Shown one piece after another: positions 59,001 through 64,000 of a stretch of DNA of 64,000 bases. Positions within the stretch are counted from its first letter, which is position 1. Every line of letters begins with the position of its first letter. A program made the position numbers and the translations under genes. Origin of the DNA: Castanea sativa (taxonomy: Eukaryota > Streptophyta > Magnoliopsida > Fagales > Fagaceae); the NCBI RefSeq assembly GCF_040712315.1, contig NC_134017.1, positions 6,540,001 through 6,604,000 on the forward strand, read 5' to 3'. The notes below the pieces were generated by a model that saw only the letters and a list, made by a program, of their open reading frames with translations, made no database searches and had not been told where the DNA came from.

Positions 59001-59428
59001 GGAGATAAATTTTTCCTACGGGTTGCACCTATGAAAGGAGTAATGAGATTTGGTAAAAAGGGTAAGTTAAGCCCTAGGTATGTAGGGCCTTTTGAGGTCT
59101 TGGAGAGAGTGGGCGAAGTTGCATATAGAATTGCTCTACCACTGGCCTTGTCAGGAATTCATAATGTTTTCCATGAGTCTATGTTGAGGAAATACATTCC
59201 TGACTCTTCACATATTTTGAGCTATGAGCCCCTTTAGATTAGAGATGATTTATCATATGAAGAAGTTCCGATAGAGATTTTGGACCGTAAAGAGCAAGTG
59301 CTACGCAAAAGGACAATAACTTGGGTAAAGGTGCTTTGGAAGAATTACTCAGAGAAAGAGGCATCTTGGGAGCGTGAAGATGATATGTTGTCAAGATACC
59401 CAAACCTTTTTCAAAATCAAGGTACGTA
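56002..59428 (+). pseudogene. Chromovirus pol, broken: PR-RT-RH-INT-chromodomain
   Basis: Protease: [13 protein letters not shown] near 56066, with DPGS for the usual DSGA/DSGS. RT: from SKAPYRMAP to FIDDILIY (57079-57102). A 4-base insertion just after this motif shifts the frame, with further stops near 57150 and 57210. RNase [17 protein letters not shown] and TDHKSLKYF. Integrase: zinc-binding [11 protein letters not shown] to CLTCQ, a TAG at 58296-58298, then the core with [21 protein letters not shown] and an [12 protein letters not shown] block, then a stop at 58866. The C-terminal region includes IHNVFHESMLRKY, a stop at 59236, then a chromodomain-like segment (ILDRKEQVLRKRTITWVKVL to WEREDDML). 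Confidence 0.92.
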
Positions 59429-59465
59429 GAATTTCGAGGACGAAATTTTTATAAAAGGAGAAGAA

Positions 59466-61844
59466 TGTCACGTCCCTGTCAGCTTTTTAAAAAAAAAAAA
59501 AAATGTTAAGGTAAGTTTTTAAGCCCCTCCCACATGCCCCCCCACCTAACCCCACTACCCATCATTCTCCACCACTCATTTTTCTCTTATTTCTTCTCTC
59601 TTTTGGCTGGCTCTCACCTTTCTTTCTCTCTTTCATTTTTTCTTTCTTTTCTCTTCACTTAAACACACTCACTTCTCAACTCACTTGCCGGCCTCCTCTC
59701 CAAAATACACCATCTCACCATCATTTTTCCGGCAAGATCACCGGAAAAATTCTTAGGAACCCATAAGCATCTTCATCATTTTATTTGAGGTAAAAATTTA
59801 TAATCTTTTGGTGGGTTTTACACTTTTGCTTGAGGATAATTTTTATATAAGTTTTGATAATGATACCCATGTGATTTATGAGCATTGGAAGTGATATTTA
59901 TGTGTTTTTATGTATGGGTTTTGTATTGGTGGAATTTTTGATGAGTGGGTATATATATTTTGTGTTAAAATGGCTATTCAAGGTTTATGTATGGTGGAAA
60001 AATTTAGGGGTTTTAAGATATAATGTATGATGGTTGGTAAATTTAATTTTGCCATTGTCATTGGGTTTATTTGGAGTTAGTGAAATTCTAAATTTCTTGT
60101 CTTGGAAGATATGTTGATTTTTGCTTTCATGGGTCTCTTAATGATGTAGTGTAAATCTTATGAAAACTAGTCATAATGTTGGAGATATTATGAAACGGGT
60201 TAACTTTATAAATTGGAGTTGATACCTTGTGAATAAATTTGTTGAGAAACCTTGGGAATGATATATATTATCTTTGATGAGGTTAAATAGTAGGCTTGCC
60301 TAATTAAGTGTTTATTTGGCAAATCCTAAATTTTGGTTAGATACAATTTCAAGTTTTAGACTTATTGTGATAGGTTTACTTGATATTGTTTAGGTTCTAG
60401 CTAATCTCCTTGGAACTTGGAGAGTTAGGCTTTTGTGGTTGCGAGGTAAGTAGCTTCTTAATGAGATATTTTTGGAAAATTACCATATTTCACAAACGAT
60501 ATTTTTGGGTCAAACACATTTTGAAAAATTATATATGAATATATGTTTTCTTAAAATTGTCGTGTTGTGACCCTATTACATATTATTATATATAAAAATG
60601 CATCATATTTGGTATTACATTTGGGGAAATGCATGAATTGTTGATATGGAAAAATGAACATCTTTTATTTAATATTTGATAAGGAAATTATGGATTCTAT
60701 GGTATAATAGAAAATTTAAAGATGCTTATCTTGTCTTAGTACTTGAGAAATTGATAGAAAATCTTCTTGGGAAGGTGGAAGTAGTTTTTTTTTTTTCCTG
60801 AAACTACTTGGATATAAACTATGTGTTTCAAAGTAATGTAACTTGTGAGTATCATGTAGTTTTAACACCATGCCATGTGTGATTTCCCGGTGATCATTCG
60901 ATTTGGTTTTCGTAGTCTTTGTGACAACGGAATTAAATCTAGGTCAGTGCCCTTTCATTTTGGATGACGCGTTCTTCCCTGCTGTCCATGGGGGGAAGAG
61001 ATTTCTTGATTGTGTGTGGGTGAGGCTGCTGTCCATAAGGCTAAAAGACCACATGCAAAAGAGGTTATATTTGACGCACTCTCTCTGCTGCCCATGGGTG
61101 GAGAGAAAAACCTTGAAGGTATGTGTGAGGTTGCTGTCCATAGGGCTAAGAGTCTGCATACCAGAGAGGACAATATCATGCCAATTGTGAATGAGTGGAT
61201 CCTCTGACCGGTCTATGTGGTAGTGTGGTTTATTATTGTGATAATTTATCTTATGTTAGATATTATGACTTTGGAATTTAAATTGTTAGTGCTCACAGAT
61301 TATAGTCTATTGCTTCAAGGTAGTTACTTAGAGAAATTTGGTATTTCATTATTTAACTATTCTTGTCATATTATTATTATTGATGATGAAACTTGCATTT
61401 CTCCCACCTCCATTAATTGTGCTACTTACTGGGCCCTGTCTCATCCCATTATTTTTATAAACTTTTCAGAGTAGGCAACAATATTTTGAGACAGCTTTTG
61501 GTGGCTAATAGTAGTTAGACTAACTACTGATGTATATTTTAGAATAGGCTTAACTCATTCTTTTGTATATTATAGTGGTTGTGACTATATTCCCTCTGAT
61601 GGGACAAACTGTTGATATATAATTATTATTCAGACCTCTATTCTTTTGTGGCCAATGATCTTTGTAATTAATGCTTAGAGCTCTGACTAACTTTGAGAGT
61701 ATATTCAATGAAATTATTAAGATAATTCTTGATGTTGATACTTGATAGGATTTATGTGGATTGAATTGTCAAAAAGTACAAAATTTACAGGTACTTGAGA
61801 TGTCTTTCTCACGCTTTGAACCCGTTGGGGTTTGGGGTGTGACA
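59466..61844 (+). repeat. 3' LTR of chromovirus
   Basis: Begins TGTCACGTCCCTGTCAGC and ends GGGGTGTGACA. It is 77 bp shorter than the 5' LTR, mainly through two deletions. Many of the visible base differences are C/T or G/A changes, as expected from cytosine methylation and deamination. Confidence 0.93.
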
Positions 61845-61849
61845 GAGAC

Positions 61850-62955
61850 TTCTTATGAAGTTGGAGTATCAGACTCCATTGTGTAAATTGTAATTTCTTT
61901 TGCTAGATAAATAGGGAAAGGAGGTTTCAAACTTCATACATAGGGCATCATAGGGTATTGATATCATTAAGTTACTAAGTCAAACCCCTTTCGTGTAAAT
62001 TAAAATATTTTATTAAATAAGGAGACTGAATAATTGAATGCACACCAATCTTTATGAGTTAGGTTGGGTCTTTAATTTCTCAACTCAAGGAGCTTAGCTT
62101 GGGTAGATTGAGTTTAAGAAATACCTCAAATTAACCCAATCCATATACACCCCTTGCTAAACTAACCAATAACAATTTTCCACTTCCTCTTCCTCTTATT
62201 ATTATCATTATTATTATTATTGTTATTGTTATTGTTATTGTTATTGTTATTGTTATTGTTATTGTTGTTGTTGTTGTTGTTACCATTTTATTATTTTAAT
62301 TTTTCCTCTTGTATTACTTCTTCTCATGTTTACAATTTTATTATTATGTTCCTCATGAATACAAATGTATTAACGCGCGTTGATACATGTTGATCCGTCA
62401 AAATTAACAACAGTACTATATATAGGAAACCGTATGATTGACAAATCTCTGAGAATTGACGATTAAAGAATTAATTACTGTCTCTAACTTTCCTCCATAA
62501 TCAGATGATTTATTTGTCTATATGCTTTCAATAATGATGACAAAGAGAGAAAGGGAGTGAGCCCTCTCACTTGGTATTGGAAAATAACGACGAAACCAGG
62601 TACTAAGGTACATCAAGTAGTATGTGTCCACAGAAAAACTGGTACAAATATAGAGCAGATACTTTCAACTTTGCTAAGCACCAGGAAGTAGGAATTCATA
62701 AAATTTATTAATTAAGCTGACAAACTTGAATAATCTACACATATTTTTTGAACTTCAGCCAGCGTTACTCACTTTAACGGGAAACATTTAGGTTTCCCAA
62801 AGAGGGTTCTCTTATGTCTTGTGCACATAACAAGCAATAAATGCATTGTATCAATTAGCTAGGTCCATCAATTAATAGACAGAACCTAACTCCAACAGAG
62901 TACCATGTCTAAGTCTCCCAAATTGAAGGAAGATTAGGGTTTGTGACAAATTGTA
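61850..62955. other. Intergenic region downstream of the MYB gene
   Basis: No gene was seen. A weak MITE-like pair of ends (AATGCACACCAATC near 62037 and GGATTGGG-type inverse near 62137-62157) and a compound microsatellite are present. Confidence 0.5.
62197..62281. repeat. Compound microsatellite
   Basis: (ATT)n changes into (GTTATT)n and then (GTT)n over about 85 bp, a pattern of interrupted expansion. Confidence 0.95.
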
Positions 62956-64000
62956 TCAAGTACGATGATGACATGATGGCACATCCATGTACTCCATATG
63001 ATTGTTGGGCACGTGTGGATCATGTGGATAATTAAAACTAGCTGGAAAATATGGGAGACTAGCAAGTGGGCCAAGGTCTTGTGAAGCACATAAGTAAGGC
63101 ATGCCACAACAATTACCACTAATATTCTCACAAGGTTTTGGAATCATGGATGTTAATGGATCCTCATCATATTGCGCTGCTGTGATACTTGGACCAATAA
63201 GTTTATCGCCAATATAATGCTGTGTTGCTCCACTAGTGCTGAAATTCTGAAGTTCTTGATTAGGATCAAATTGTTCATGAGGTTGATAGCCTAATGACCA
63301 TAGTGGATCATAAAAAGAAGAATTTGATGGTGGTGCCATTGGGGGTGGGGGTGGAAATTGAACCAAACTGGCACCATAATTGGTTTGCTCTAATTTGAGA
63401 TCACCATGATCAAAGCCATGCAACGTTGGGGTTGGAGTGGGAAGGTATAGCTGGTTTTGTTGAGAGCTTAGGATCCAATTAGGGTTTGCATTTAGAGAGA
63501 AAAAGCGTTCCTCAGAGTTACCATTATAGTGCATATCAGGAGAGTTGGTTATGGCATGAACATCATGAGAAATCAATTTCTTCTTAATGCTTGAATTCCA
63601 AAAGTTCTTAACCTCATTATCTGTTCTTCCTGGTAGTTGTTTGGCTATCTGAGCCCACCTGTCCAAAAAAGAAAAAGTTCCCTTTTGCATGAAAAAAAAA
63701 TGATATACATAATAAGGATAATATCAATAATAAGAAGACTAAAAAGAGTAATGATAGAGATATTATAAATTTTACTTGATAAGATTTACTGAGTATCAAG
63801 TGTTAAATAAAAAAATAAAAAAGTAAATAAAAAAAATTCATTTATTATGTTATTAATATGTGACTTATGATATTTAATTTTTACTGTTTTTATTATTATC
63901 TATAATTAGTAATAATATAAGCACTTTTGGAAAAGAAGAAGGTACTTGTTTCCTAGAATGCTCTGGAGTTCAATGATGAGGGCAGCTTCTTGGGGAGAGA
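62956..64000 (-). CDS. R2R3-MYB transcription factor, 3' part
   Basis: Two coding pieces on the minus strand: 64000-63946 (incomplete at the window edge) and 63658-62956, with donor AACAA/GTACC and acceptor GGACAG. The first gives [18 protein letters not shown] and the second starts [20 protein letters not shown] and continues [11 protein letters not shown]. Together they are the R3 repeat with its regularly spaced Trp residues, so this is a plant R2R3-MYB DNA-binding factor lacking its R2 repeat only because of the window edge. The 200-aa C-terminal part is Pro/Asn/Ser-rich ([10 protein letters not shown]) and ends [26 protein letters not shown] recalls the MYB26/MYB67 group (anther wall thickening in Arabidopsis), which is only a guess. 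Confidence 0.9.

Larger units (their letters stand above)
52261..61844 (+). mobile_element. Full-length Ty3/gypsy chromovirus, Tekay/Del-like
   Basis: A 9.6-kb plant LTR retrotransposon with a perfect GAGAC target duplication (52256-52260 and 61845-61849). It has LTRs of 2456 and 2379 bp, a primer site for initiator-Met tRNA (54721-54732), gag-pol (54945-59430) and a purine tract (about 59453-59465). The order protease, RT, RNase H, integrase, chromodomain and the very long LTRs point to the Tekay/Del lineage. The coding part is interrupted by several stops and shifts, so it cannot move by itself. It is the only complete autonomous-type element here. Confidence 0.93.

Overview
The window is nuclear DNA from a dicot plant, probably a woody one. 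It is AT-rich, its genes have many introns with plant-type splice sites, and it is crowded with LTR retrotransposons, MITEs, tRNA-derived SINEs and a Helitron. Several repeats look like those of Fagaceae trees, but that is an impression and was not tested. I found no tRNA, rRNA or CRISPR features.

Three complete genes and one partial gene can be read. (1) Positions 11026-13001 (+) encode a plant mobile domain protein of the MAIN/MAIL1 type in five coding exons, 499 aa. (2) Positions 14422-21323 (-) encode a PP7-LIKE (PP7L) protein in ten coding exons, 726 aa. It has the calcineurin-like phosphatase fold, but one metal-binding Asp is Asn. (3) Positions 34437-40693 (+) encode a plant SurE-type survival protein/5'-nucleotidase in ten exons, 404 aa, with Gly in place of one metal-binding Asp. 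(4) The right edge (62956-64000, -) holds the 3' part of an R2R3-MYB gene that runs out of the window.

Layout: 0.5-4.3 kb is a decayed non-autonomous LTR element carrying a plant-transposon-type ORF. 4.8-9.6 kb holds a SINE, retroelement remnants and a LINE RNase H relic. 9.8-22.8 kb is the convergent MAIN-like/PP7L pair. 22.8-29.5 kb is AT-rich intergenic DNA with a SINE and MITE-like elements. 29.5-34.2 kb is a 2.2-kb direct tandem duplication whose two copies received different insertions. 34.4-40.7 kb is SurE. 41-45 kb is MITE territory with a long palindrome. 45.7 kb is a relic exon of mitochondrial ribosomal protein bL34, followed by a complete non-autonomous Helitron (45919-47252). 48.3-51.9 kb is a gag-only LTR element with an internal minisatellite. 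52.3-61.8 kb is a full-length, broken Ty3/gypsy chromovirus with 2.4-kb LTRs and an intact 5-bp target duplication.

The most interesting point is the linkage. In Arabidopsis, MAIN/MAIL1 proteins and PP7L are reported to act in one complex that silences transposable elements and supports meristems, and their genes are on different chromosomes. Here the two kinds of gene are tail-to-tail neighbours 1.4 kb apart. No computation was run; exon joins come from reading frame, splice sites and remembered family sequences.
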